A stretch of DNA of 64,000 nt from Physcomitrium patens (Eukaryota; Streptophyta; Bryopsida; Funariales; Funariaceae): NCBI RefSeq assembly GCF_000002425.4, contig NC_037275.1, forward strand, positions 6,466,607 to 6,530,606, read 5' to 3'. Of the stretch, positions 36,531 to 49,309 are shown piece after piece (position 1 is the first letter of the stretch; the number at the start of each line of letters is the position of its first letter). The notes beneath the pieces were generated by a model. The model was not told the origin of the DNA and ran no database searches. It saw only the letters and a list, made by a program, of their open reading frames with translations. A program made the translations under genes and the position numbers.

Positions 36531-36806
36531 TTTTGAAGGGTATGTTGTGTATGTGAGTTTAGGTCTGTGTATTTGTATAGGTGTGTGAATGTATGTGTAT
36601 ATATATATATATATATTCACCCCACCAGCATTTATGGCATTGTGATGTAAATCAATTATACAATTTGAGGTTATTATTGTTGATTTTCATTTGATAGAAT
36701 TGAATTAGTAGTTGCACAAAAAATCAACAAAAAGGGCTTGAAGTTGTGTAGTATCAATAGTATAATAATATGGACTGCATTTTGTAACCATGTGTGAGTG
36801 TGTATG

Positions 36807-36839
<33 letters not shown>

Positions 36840-38084
36840 CATAAAAAATCTACCTTCTGCAATGTCATAAATTAACACACCAGGTCATGCATTTCATTCT
36901 TTGAAACCTGTTGGACTATGTACAAGGGTTTGATGTTTGATTTTTTAATTTAGCTATTATTTACAGATACAATAATCTCCATGACAGTGAAATTATTTTG
37001 GTTCATTTTATATTTACATTTCGAGTGATTGTATTTGAAGAAAAAATAAACATCATAAAATAATTTGAATTTAAGTTATCAATTTGTTACAACTCAAATT
37101 TTTATACAATAATATTTCTCTTTTAAAAGAAGCAGACAAACCTACCTCAATTCATTATAATTATATTCAAAATAACCCTATAGTAGAATGCAACATAATA
37201 ATTGCACAGAGTTTTAAATCTTACATTACTTTTATTGAGCATGCTGATAGAAAAAAGTTCTGCGTTTTTTTTCTATATAAATATTTTAAAGCATGTCATT
37301 GAAATTTTACAATGAGTTAATATGTTCTTTTATGGATGGATGGTTGGAATTTTGGATGTTTATACAAATAGAAACAAAAACTAACCGCTCGTGCTTAGAT
37401 AATAAAAAACACACAGGAACTTGCATCACATCGCCACTTGAGAAGAATAAACTATGCTTGCTCAAATCCATTATAAAAATAAAATAGCAGAAAATGAGTA
37501 CGTGATAATATGAGATCAATAAGACCAACCTTAGTTAATGTTTTGGCTACTTTTTTGCTACATAACTGTCCAGTTTGACTTTGTCATTAGGACAATAGAT
37601 GTTATTAGTAAAAGTGTAAATAGCTTTTCTATGTGATTCTATAAATATACGCTTCTATTGCAAGTAGTATTGTTAAATTTGGGCCAGAGAAGGGATTGTG
37701 CAGAGCGTACTGAAGTAGTCATAATAAAATTAGTATTTAAATTTTCTTCTCAGAATCACATTTATACTCTAGTTGTATTTGTAGAAGGTGTACATCTAGT
37801 TGAATCGATAAAATAATAATAATAAAAATAATAAAGTCGTCATTAAAATATTAACACAAAATTTGAAGTCAATTGGTGTAGAGGAGATCTTGAACAATAT
37901 AGCAAAAAGAAAAAGTGAGTTCTTGTCCACAATCCCACTTCATCACAAACAAGTTTTTAATGTGAAAGTTGATAATTTGATTTTGTAAGGTTTTTATTTT
38001 TATTTTATCTTTTTTCTTTCTGTTTTCCTAATAATCATAAGAACCCAAGGAAATATATAGAAATAGATACTTCTTATTTTGATT

Positions 38085-38120
<36 letters not shown>

Positions 38121-38280
38121 ACATTTTGAGGTATTTTGATAAACCATTACTTTTTTCTTTTCTTTTCTTTTCTTTTCTTTTTGTAACATATAAGATCTAA
38201 TCAATCTTAGAAAAAAAATAGGAAAAAAGAAATTGAAAAATAATATAATTTTTTGCATATCTAAAGAACAAACAAAACAC

Positions 38281-38324
<44 letters not shown>

Positions 38325-39158
38325 ATATTAAATATGTCCATGTTTTTACTATATAGACCCACTATTAAAGAAGAATATGGTAATTATGATGAGTATGGTT
38401 GGTTTTTATTGGTTGCAAATCCAATAGTGGTGAAATGAATCTAAAAGTTGTTGTTTTTGTTTATTTTTGTAATTTTTTTTTTTTTTTTTCATGATAGTTA
38501 GGATGAGTGGGTTGATTTAGTAAAACCTTGGGTCTATTAAACATTTCCCTATATATATATATATATATATATAAATATAATGTTAATTAAAACATAATTT
38601 AAAATTATAACATATCAAAGAAATCCTATTTTTCTTTATTCTTATTGATAATGAGTATAATATTCATTATAGATGGTCTGATTACTAATAAATAAATAAA
38701 TAAATAATTAAGTAAAAATTGATACCATATGATTTCAATTAAGAAGCCTACAACAGTGTGTGTTATTTTTTTTTTTATATATTTTTTAATACTTACAAGA
38801 GGTTACCTTTAAACAAGGCAGCATTTACATGTGAAAATTATAATTTTATGTATATATTTTTGACCATGTGTGTATATATATATTAATTAATTTAAACAAA
38901 TAAATAATAAAAATATTATGTAATATATATACTTTATAATAACTATAACTATAACCATATTTATATTTATTAAGCCACCAAAAAAATCTTGTGTATATTT
39001 TCTAAATAAATATGTAGTAGACGATTTAAATTAAAATCAAACCTTTATTATTCTATTTGTACGTATATATGCACACATGTAAACATGTGCACTTAAATTA
39101 ACATGGAGAATTTTCACTTATCATTTGGAGAAACACGTCAATTCAATAAAGAAGAACA

Positions 39159-39192
<34 letters not shown>

Positions 39193-39989
39193 TTAAATGG
39201 ATAAAAAACACAAATAGTACTTCTTACTTTAAATAAAAAAGGATATATAGTAGCTTTATTTAATGCAATAACAAAATTATGAAATTATGTAAACTTGTGT
39301 TTACAATACTGTAAAAGAAGAGTATTTGACATAAGGCAAACTTACAGAAGTAAGTAGTGGAATGAACTTGATTTAGTAGATGTTTTTTTGTTACATTTAA
39401 TTTTGACAATTATCAACTTTAAGGTTAATTTTTTTAGTTTTGTATTAAATTTAATTCAAGTGATATGTAAGATTTTATGTAATATGAATGTTTGTTAGAT
39501 TTGAGCCCAAAGAGCCATTAAAAACAACAAATTGATATAATGATAATATAAAAAAGTGATTTCTTATAATTGGATCTTTATACTATTCATGCTCAAAGAA
39601 AATACAAATTTAGTTCCTTTTGTAAGAAATTTAAATATTTATATACTTTATTTTGAATTTGAAGATGGTTGATAAGAAGGCTGTTGTAAATAGAAAATCA
39701 AAGGTATGACATTGAAATTCTACTCTTTAAAATTAATGAACATCATATCAAAAGGATGGTTTGGGGCATATCAACGGATGTGGAATTGTCTAGAATCCTT
39801 TGTCAGCATGTTGACATGCTTTTCCCCTTTTATTTTAATTTTTATTGTTTTATAACGGGGTTTTTTTTTTTTTTTTTTTTTTTTTTGTTTTTCTGGTGGG
39901 GGAGATGGGGGAGGAGCTATGAGCCAAGTTTCTGTATGTTATCAGCAGCCATGATAACTTATGTTGGGGTGTTCAATCTGATAAACACT
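36531..39989. other. AT-rich spacer with many (TA)n tracts
   Basis: (TA)n tracts lie near 36599, 36810, 38087, 38283, 38552 and 39161, a TTTTC repeat near 38151-38181 and a T run at 39861-39886. I see no gene. Confidence 0.6.
38283..38572. repeat. Block bracketed by (AT)n tracts
   Basis: Positions 38283-38321 and about 38552-38572 are AT repeats. Between them, TATAGACCCA (left) and TGGGTCTATT (right) are inverse copies, and CCACTATT/AATAGTGG form a further inner pair. It may be a small TA-targeting element; the pairing is weak. Confidence 0.3.
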
Positions 39990-39996
39990 TCAATAG

Positions 39997-40016
39997 CCCT
40001 AGCCCTAACCCTAACT
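39997..40016. repeat. Telomere-like CCCTA(A/G) units
   Basis: Three tandem hexamers GCCCTA/GCCCTA/ACCCTA followed by ACT lie at the AT-to-GC boundary. Plant promoters often carry telo-box elements of this kind, but the 6-bp unit here differs from the usual 7-bp plant telomere repeat. Confidence 0.6.
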
Positions 40017-43000
40017 CACCAGTACCAAAAACTCTGTCCTGTCTAGACTCATCCACCTTTTATTCGGTATTTCATTCATCTATTTGGATACATCGTTCGT
40101 TTCTGGGGGGTGGCTGGTTCTGAAGCTGACCTGGCAGGTTGCTCGTTCCACCGTGGCACAGCTCCCTTGAACTGCCATTTTGCTTATCAGTGTGAACGAG
40201 AGGAGACCTTCTTCGAAAACAGTGGACGGTTTCCATGTAACAGCCTCGCGGGTATCAATAATTGTAGCGCTGCCTACTCTGCTTTCACCGTCTCCATTAA
40301 AATTCTCGTCGTCCTTCCTTTAATTTTTCCTTCAACTGGGGATTGAGGGATTTGCACGAGCACTCTATTCCTGGAGTCCCGTAAAACAGTTTTTAATAAT
40401 ATCGTCGTTCTCAAGTCAAAGTCACCGAAGTTAGTAAAGGCAAAAATCTAAAGAAAATATAGATGGTATTCAATAAAGAGAGAATGGATACAAGATAATC
40501 AAAGAAATACAGAAGAGTTCTTTTGACAACTTGTATACGCGTAGTGCAACCCACAATGGTCAAAATACACCGCAAATTACTTTATTCAACTTTCGTGTTG
40601 CCTCCAACAGCAACTGCAATTTATTTACTAAATGATGCGTTTTGGTATTCTATGCCGTAAAAAAAATATAGATTCATCACCACAAACACAAGAGCATTAT
40701 TGGAGCTTAAACATTCATATATTCAAAAGAGTAATTATGATATTTGTAATAGATTTCACTTGAAAACAAACGAGTGCACATTTTTTCAAATATGTTATCA
40801 TAACTATTGTTACAAGTTACTTTTGAAACGGAAGTGGGAATTTGGGTGTATGCCTTTTTCTTGAATACATACACAAGCACACACAAAAATATATGCACGT
40901 GTCCCACAAGTTTATTCATTTAAATTTTTTTTGAGTTGTTCTGCACAACAAAGTTCTTCCACTTGGGACACATTCTCAACAAACTTGCACAACAGCAACG
41001 GCCACGAGCCCTAACTCTGTGTGCAGTGTGAACACCACAATCACCATTGCAGACTGAGCTTCTGCTGTTGTCGCGAGAGCCAGATCTCAGGGAGACCACC
41101 ACGGCGGAGAAGACAGTACAGCTCTGCTCAACGCTCAATGCTGACGGCGCCAAAGAGAGTTACGACGGAGCCCATCCATCACCAAGAATGGCGTCCAGTC
41201 TTCTACCGAGGCTGTAACAGAACCTGATTCCAGATTCGCAAAGAGCGAGGAGCTTCTCGAATGTCTACCAAGAGTTGCGGATGAGCGTTTTAGGTTCATG
41301 GCGATGGATGCCTACGGTTCAGGAATTCTGAACCGGATGAGGCTGTGAAAGTTGGCTAGGAATGGCTCACGTCGCCCATGCATGGTGAACACCCTATTGG
41401 CTTGTTAGCTGTGCTCTCATGGTGACGTTTCTGTGTTCTTGCTGCATTGTGTGTTGTTCGCACTGTCGCTGGTGTTAGAAATTCTGTGGAATTGTTTTTA
41501 AGCTTACTGTAACGATACCGATCATCCGATTCGATTTCTGTTTTGAAAAGTGGGAGGGTAGTTACCTCCACCAGCGAGAGTGTGTCCACGAAAGGGAGCC
41601 TTCTTTTCTAACAGTTAATATCCGTTTCTCCCGTCCAATTTGTAAGCGAGCGCAGTGAGAGTCATTTACTTATTTATTTATACTTAAAAAATCTCGCCAC
41701 GTTCAACGGGAAGGATGCAACTGGAAGGTACATAAATTTGATTTAGACAAGCGCCGCAGCACCTTCTGGCACTTTGGTATAGCGATTGCTATTGAAAGGC
41801 GGTTTTTCCAGTGATTTGGTCTGTGGACAGTTTTTAAACGTTTTAGTTGGTTGCGTCACAGAAGGAGAGGTACGTAATCTACGCCAAACTCCTGTGTTAT
41901 GATTTAATGTGTTCCAACATGTTTCCCATTCATTCTTTTCATGTCGTATTTTGGTCAGTGGTTCATTTTTTAACCTCAAGGTCTCCGAATTTGTAAGTAG
42001 AGATTTTCTCAGCCAGTAATTTTCAAGATATTTAACGTGTACATAAAGTACACCAGATATTCACACCGTGACTATTCCAAGCTTTTCATGAACTTAGAAA
42101 GCGAATGCGAACACCAGCAGTTGAATTACATGACATGTGTCGTTATACATGATCCTGTCAAACACACTCTCAGGCAACGAAATGCTTTGCGTGGGGCATA
42201 TTTGGATCATGAGGACCCCGACACAAGAGGATTGCATGTGTACACGACGATGGTTTTGCCTTCTGAAGGTGTCCCATATGATTTCGATCTGCTGCAAAAT
42301 TCAGCAATATAGTTCAATTCCCTTCCTGTATATCTGTGCCCTGCAGAAAATTGCACATCCCGAACATGCTCAAACGTATATTTGGAACGTTCAAATGTTA
42401 GGTGTCTTCGACGACCACATTCTAGACGACAGAAATAGTAAAAGGATTCACGTTCTACGTGACCGCTCTGTTTCTTACAGAAACCAGGACCTGAAGTATT
42501 GATCTTCACTTGAATGGAATAACCGCAGATCTGTTTGTAGAATCAGGAGCTGTATAACCAGTTCTTTAATACAAGGCTATGTTTGGTCTCACGTGACTTC
42601 CAAGAGTTCCACAAATTCAATTGGGGGACGTAATTGAGAGTACTTGAGTCAAGCAATTTCAGCTAGTTAGACATATCCTTGCAGTTTTTCCGGTTGTAGG
42701 AATATGAACGGCTTCACATTTTTTAACAGAACATGACATTTATAGTTTGTTCCACAGGCCAGGCAAGAAAATGTCTGTTTCCATGTCGGAAATGGTACAA
42801 GCGAATGGTTCTGTCTTGTAGATTCCATATAGATTCCGAGTATATTCTATTTTAATGGGGAGTCAATCTCAAGTTGCATCTGTAGACGTGTTGACCTTTC
42901 ACAGGTTGTTTCTCCTAACATGACCAACCTCCAACCTCGAGAAATAACTGAATATGCTTCTAACTGAAAGGGAAACAAGTTGCTATTTGAGGTTAGATTT

Positions 43001-44870
43001 TCTTTAGTCTCTTGCTGGCGTAAGAATTGCTACCTTTTCACCCTTTTACTTACTGATTGTTGTTTGTCTTCTGGTTACTTACTGTTGGTGTTCGCGTTTT
43101 ATATGTGCATGTATGTAATCAGATGGAGAATCAAAGAGCTTGGATATAAGCCCACGAATTGCTCTAACTATTGCCTCATTTATTTTATTTTACCTTATTT
43201 TTTCCATTGTTTAGTGTTTTTCTTACGGCGGTCGCCCAGAAGAGAGGGCTAATTAGATTTTAGCTGGCTGTTTTTGTGACGATTATGTTTAAAGAATGGA
43301 CAACGTCGAAAAAATTCCGTAGTAATATCTTCTGTAGCATTGTATAGGTTTTACTTCAGTGTGAAACTCCCACCACACCTTGTAGACTTTGTAATACTCC
43401 ATCGTAATGAGTCAACTGGCGCTCTTTGCAGGCTAGCCAGAGTTCGAATGCTTCAGTAGGACGATGTAGAAATGTTACGTATGGAGTCTCAGGAATATGT
43501 GTTTCTTTCTTTCATTCATTCAACGACTTCAAGATCCTATCACTCAGCTTGGTTCTGGATGGTTTACAAATGAACTTAGGGAACATCTATTATATCATTA
43601 TAATTGGGGTACCGTCGACTTGTACCTGACATCGAAGCAAACAGAACTACTTGAAGACAAGTAGCCTGGTCACAATTTTCAACAATGAGGACAAACGTTG
43701 TGCACTGTGGAGAGCCCTACCTTGAACTTGTACCCAAAAATTCCGGAGGCAAACTTCAGGAATCCCAATGCTCCTTTTACTTCTGTTAATATCTACCATA
43801 GTACCAAAATAAGTTTATGCAAGACGAGTGAAATTTTGACCGTGAAAAGAGAAATCAAGTGGACGATTGTTATACGCCACGTATACGTACAAACGGATAA
43901 ATATGGCATTCATCACTTACAAAATGCATCCCAGCTTCTGAACAGCAGATCTCCTGGTTTTACCCTCCGACGGTGTGTTGCCGAACAATGAAGAAGATGG
44001 TGCAGTTTCATGGCCCTAAGATTGACATCGACTTTACGTCATGTGTTGAACAGAAAGCTTGTGATCCATGTGAACACTAACCCTGATTTTATCTGGTGTT
44101 GGAAATTTTTATCGAATTCTGTTACTATATTATTTTGCAAGATTATGGAGACATTAACTTTTCAACAGCTATCAGACGGTCATCTCAATCGGTGATTCCC
44201 ACTGGAGAAAGTACAGCTTCGACTGTTGTTGTTGGTCCTTTGCTGATTGCAGCATGACTTCCAGCCTTCCCATCTGGTCTAATCTGTCATACTGCACGGG
44301 GGATGAAGCGAAGCGTGGGACAGCCAAGAGTTTTCCAAACGCAGCGATCGAGATTGTACACTTTCCTGGACGATATCCTGTGAAAATAAGTCTGAACCGG
44401 TGCTTTATCATTGACGTGCATTGATTCTCCAGGTCGACGATACCAATGAACGAGGATGTGGGTGCTGTACACCATGGATCATGGTGCTACCTTGTCCTCT
44501 TTCTGGGTTTGAATCCAAACCGCTTCAGATCGTCACCGAAGGCTGGATCATTCTGCGCACCGCCGCTCTGACTCCAGGAAAGGTTAAGCCCGCACGGCGG
44601 CCGCCTTAAGAGACGGGGACTTACTGAGAGTAGGACGAAGGTGCTGTGTGAACGCAGCAGGGTTGATCTCATGGATGACGTGGCTCGAGCGAATGAATAC
44701 TCGATTTCATCCACGACGATGTGGATGAATGTAACATGGATGAGAAGGCGGTTGGATTTGTTCGTTCTCTGCATTCAAGGAAGACTCTCAATTTAGTCCG
44801 TATTGTTGAAAATAAAATTGATGAATAGTTTTCAAATTTAGAATGAAGGGGGCAGGCCAATACAAATTAT
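40017..44870. other. Mixed-composition block without a recognised gene
   Basis: Nearly 5 kb with gene-like composition. The longest frames reach about 120 aa, occur on both strands and show no family motif. The best protein-like stretch is an ATG-less plus-strand frame at 41145-41348 (67 codons) with text such as FAKSEELLECLPRVADERF. Options are a multi-exon gene with small exons, a long non-coding RNA, or a decayed gene. AT-rich patches such as 40,440-40,920 interrupt it. No splice model could be supported. Confidence 0.3.
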
Positions 44871-45424
44871 AGAGAGGAACAAAGAAAAAAGAAAAAAGAA
44901 AAATTTTCTGCTGTCTTTAGTGTATTCAGGGAATATCTTTCAAATGTGGATAACAAGAATATTAATTCCTTTTTATGGTGTAATATTATGAAGTGCTTTA
45001 CATTTGTATTGCTCGGGGCATCTTGATATTTGTAGTGGATTGCTAGAGTTGCACTAAATAAAAATAGAGAAAGGAAGAACGAAATCTGTGGTAGTAGATA
45101 CCTGTTAAATGAAACTGAAATTTTGATTGTAAGTTTTTAAAATGATAGCTTCTGAGGTACTAGATCAATTTGAAATTCTGGATATCACAATTTTAATTCT
45201 AATTGAACATAACAGTTATTTTTTTTCTATGTATGTATTTTTATATATATATATATATATATATACATACATGTACACAACATTAGTAATATCATAATAT
45301 AATATTAGTGTTTTGATTAAGCACTAAATTTCATAATTTTTAATTTAACTTTAATATATGATTATTGAAATGCATTCAGTTTCATGTTATCAAAAATAAT
45401 TTAAAATTTTAAAATAAACTACAC

Positions 45425-45452
45425 AATAATAATAATAATAATAATAATAATA
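45425..45452. repeat. (AAT)n microsatellite
   Basis: About nine AAT units. Confidence 0.95.
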
Positions 45453-45949
45453 CAAAAGAACAAACTCAATACTTAAATTTTGATTAATTGAAATATAAAG
45501 ATAATAAAAAATATATATCTCTCTATAATTAAAAAAACTTGTATATATAGATGGAAATAACTGAAATAAGGCATAATTATTTAAAATTATATATCGGAAT
45601 TTCATATTAAAAAATTATTAGCTATAATGTTTTATTTTAATTGATTTTATCCCATATATAATATTCATAAAGTTTTAAGAATTTTCTACATAAAAAAAAA
45701 TTATGCATATAAATAACATTTGGATCTCTTAATTCGTTTTAAAAATTATGATTAGCCAACAAGGTGCAATTTAAAGAAATAAAATTTATGTAATAAGCAA
45801 GATACTATGCTAAGATAAACAAAAAGCACACTAAAATAAACTAAATAGACTAAGGTTAAGTCATGACATATCATCAAGATAAATTAGACATTACTAAGGA
45901 CGTAACAATCTAATAAAACAAGCATATCATTAGTCAAAATTTTATTGTT

Positions 45950-46430
45950 AATCAATTGCATCAACGTTATTGAGAAGACAAACCATGATTTTTGAAGGTA
46001 CAATTAATTGTTATGGTGTTTTGTTTTAGGACTCATAACATGCTTCTTATTTTAGAGAGTGTTAGAAGGCTTTTGTCAATTTGCTTCATCCTATTGTTAA
46101 TTTTTGAAGGGGGTCTTTTCTTACATTATTTGGAGTTGTGAGCTTCTTCAATGTACTTCAACATGGTGTTGATTTCTGAGAGGGGATTTTTCTTTTATTG
46201 TGTGATTTGTTGTCAACTAGGAACTTTTTCAATTTGCATCAACATACCATTGATTTTTAAAGGAGGTCTTTTCTTTCATTATGTGTTTTGTGTTGAAGCT
46301 CGAAGCATGATTTATATTTCAGAGAGTGCTTGAATATTCCATTGATTTTTAAGAAGGATCCTTTCATGTATTATGTGTTTTATTATAGGATTGAGAATAT
46401 AATTCATATTCTACAAAGTAGTAAAGGATT
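45950..46430. repeat. Degenerate tandem repeat, about 80-115 bp unit
   Basis: Four or five units share the order: CATTGATTTTTRAAGGGGGTC-like, then TTTTCTTTCATTATGTGTTTT-like, then a GAAGCATGATTT..TTTCAGAGAGTG-like block. The units vary in length and sequence. They lie directly left of LTR copy B. Confidence 0.55.
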
Positions 46431-46822
46431 TCTTAATTAATAATTATTTGATGAATTAACTAAATATTTTTTTCTCAATATAGATTAATTAAATTAAAAA
46501 AGATATATATATATATATATATATATTTTGAGATTTGAATTTAATAAATAATATCCTTGAAAATACATAATATCTTCAAAAATCCTGATTAGTATAAGAT
46601 TTGAATAATCTAATGAAAGTGCCACCAATATTTACTAAGTGCAATCAAATTATAAACCAATTAGTCAAAGATACAAAAAGGATTATGAAAAAACTAAGCA
46701 AAGAAAAGCTCATATAAGAGCCAAATGTAAAGAAAGTCAAAGAGAGTGTGCAAAAGATTTGCAACAAGGTAATTGTAGAGTAATTATTGAATAATAACTA
46801 TAGATATAGGAAGCAAAAATTT

Positions 46823-48353
46823 TGTATTATAATATAACTATTAGATTTAAGAGTAATTAAAGGCCAATTATTTAGAAGGTATTTTTTAGAAATATAGAAA
46901 AAAAATAAAAAATAAAAAATAAAAAAGTGATAAATTTTTGAATCTATACTACATTTTTTTATTTTATTTTATTAAAGGAGCTTCTAATTACTTTGTAGAA
47001 CCATAATTAAGACAAATTAAGATAGATTAATAAAAATAAAAAAAAATATATATATACCTTTAAATAAAAATTTACTATGTAAGAAATATTTGAATTGATA
47101 CTATAAAAGACTAATTTTGAACTAGGATCAAAACTAGTTTTTAAGGCATAATACTCCATATCTATAATACTGCATATCTACAATATTGCATATCTACAAT
47201 ACTGCATATCTACAATATTGCATATCTACAATACTGCATATCTACAATATTGCATATCTACAATATTGCATATCTACAATACTGCATATCTACAATATTG
47301 CATATCTACAATACTGCATAGAAAGAAGATTCATTGATTGATTTAAGAATGTAGACAAAGAAAAAATTAGAGAAGGTTTTTATGAGCATTGATTTTTAGG
47401 ATCTTGAATTTGTAACGACTTTTTGAAAGCATTTTTGGCTTCAATTGGATGGTTGAATTAAGAATTATTAGAATTTAAGTGGATTAAGGTATCCAAAATT
47501 AGAGATGTGAAGGCTAAGAAGGATTTTTTGAGATTTGGAATAATTTTTTTATTTAATTGATGTAAAATTTATTATATTTTTAACAAATATAAATACTAAC
47601 AATTATACAAATTTTGGAAAAAAATTGATAGTTCAACATAGAAATATTAGAACTAAGAATTCAACATTAAGATTGAAGAAAATGAGCTAAATAGATTTTA
47701 AATTGTTGTTGGATTTATTTAGAATTAACTAGAGTTTTTTAGGATTTAGTGGGATTTTTATTAGGTTTTTATAAGGATCTAGCCAAGATCTTCAAGATTC
47801 AATTAATAATTAAAAAAATTAATATATTTATCTTAAGGTTATATAATAATTGCTTAAAATTATTTAGAATTGTTTAGGATTTTCTTGGATATTTTTTGAT
47901 ATTTGATTAAGGTTGATAGTGGCTTAAAGAATATTAGTAGAGCATATATCTATGAACTTAAAATAAACTAAAATTTATTATAAATAAATAAATAAAGACC
48001 ATTTATATAATCTTAAAAGTTATCTAAGTAATGCTATTTAAAGATAATATTAGTAGTAATTTAAAGTATGTTAATAGAGCCTATATCCTTGAATATAAAT
48101 ACACTCAACTATCTTAGAGATAAATAAATGATGTGTAAACGACTTTAAAAAGGCCATCTATGAATATTGATTTATTAATTTATTGATAAAAATTGATTGA
48201 CTTGAAGATTTTAAAAGGATCATAATTGCTAAGATGTGTGTTTCTAAAGACAATATGTATTTTATTTGATTTCAAGAACTTCAAGATAGGTTAAAATTCT
48301 TCTAAAATTATATGCTTAATACATTTTTAGGCTAAATTTTACATATTATGACA
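46823..48353 (+). mobile_element. LTR-like repeat, copy B
   Basis: This copy is inverted relative to A, C and D. Its left edge (TGTATTATAATATAACTATTAG) matches the reverse complement of the right edge of D, and its right edge (..TATTATGACA) matches the reverse complement of the left edge of D. The first bases beyond the right edge also resemble those beyond D, which suggests that it is the 5' LTR of a plus-strand element. It contains a 16-bp tandem repeat at 47157-47316. It is old and decayed. Confidence 0.55.
47157..47320. repeat. 16-bp tandem repeat, ten units
   Basis: Ten consecutive 16-bp units of CATATCTACAATAYTG plus four bases of an eleventh. Most neighbouring units alternate between the ACTG and ATTG ending, which points to amplification as a 32-bp dimer. 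Confidence 0.97.
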
Positions 48354-49309
48354 ATAGTGGCTCAAATTGAAAACAATTTCTTTATAATTGTAGAATAAAT
48401 ACCTCGTAAGAGAGATAGAGCTCAACAAGAAGTAGTAAGGAAGCATAAAAAAATGGTGGAACATGAAATATCTCAGTTCAATTTTAGAATAATTACTCGA
48501 CAATAATATTTGAGACAAAAAGAAGTAGTAATTGAATAACAAATATATCAAATAAATATTAATGAAGAAGATATAAAGAAATGTATAATATGATGATGTT
48601 ATCTTAGAATGATAGAGATTGAGTGCATCCATTCTAGGCACTGATTAGATGAAAGAAAAAATTATATATTCATTAAAGAATATGCAAACCTTTGGTACTC
48701 AGACAAATTTTCAATAAAGAAGATGTAGAAGACAAAGAGTTTCAGAAATATATTTGAAAATATAATATTATATATGCATTTATCTTACTTGTAGTTAAAA
48801 TTAATAATTCGTTTTTACAAGATTACAGTCCATATAGTTTTTAAATACTTGGTGAATTTTAGCATCAAATTAATATGTTTTTACTTAAAGAAAAGATGGA
48901 GACAAGTTACGCATATTTTTATGTATATGATTAAAAAATTGCACATAGAAAAAAAATGGGATGTAATAGCAATTGATTGTCTCAGACAATGTGGGAAAAA
49001 AATTGTTTGAAGGAGAATCATGTGTTTTATTGTCTTTGTTGGCATGTGCAAATACATTAGTAGAAACAAGAGATTATAGAGAATAAAGTCGTAATGTTTT
49101 TATGCACCTTCATTTTAGCAAGGAGGTTGATAAAAGATGTTACGATCTTTTGACAAATAATGAAGTTGAAATTATCTTATCTATCAATAGAACAAAAACA
49201 TAAAGAATGCAAGATATAGTTATTACAAGGCATGGTAGACATTTTCAAAGAATTTGCAAACAACATCTTGGTTATTTGACACTTCATTATATTCCTCTTT
49301 TACTACTAT
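48354..49309 (+). mobile_element. Decayed internal region next to LTR copy B
   Basis: The plus strand has protein-like stretches (for example RERAQQEVVRKHKKMVEHE near 48415-48470) with many interruptions. It follows copy B directly, so it is read as the start of the internal part of that element. It does not align by eye with the gag region beside copy D. It is a fossil, and the family is uncertain. Confidence 0.35.

Larger units (their letters stand above)
44871..46822. other. AT-rich spacer with a degenerate tandem repeat
   Basis: Contains (TA)n near 45242-45263, (AAT)n at 45425-45452, (TA)n near 46502-46526 and the degenerate tandem repeat listed separately. I see no gene. Confidence 0.5.

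Noticed and set aside
44506-44522. tRNA T-loop-like GGGTTTGAATCC
   Set aside because: No acceptor stem, D-arm or anticodon arm could be placed upstream.
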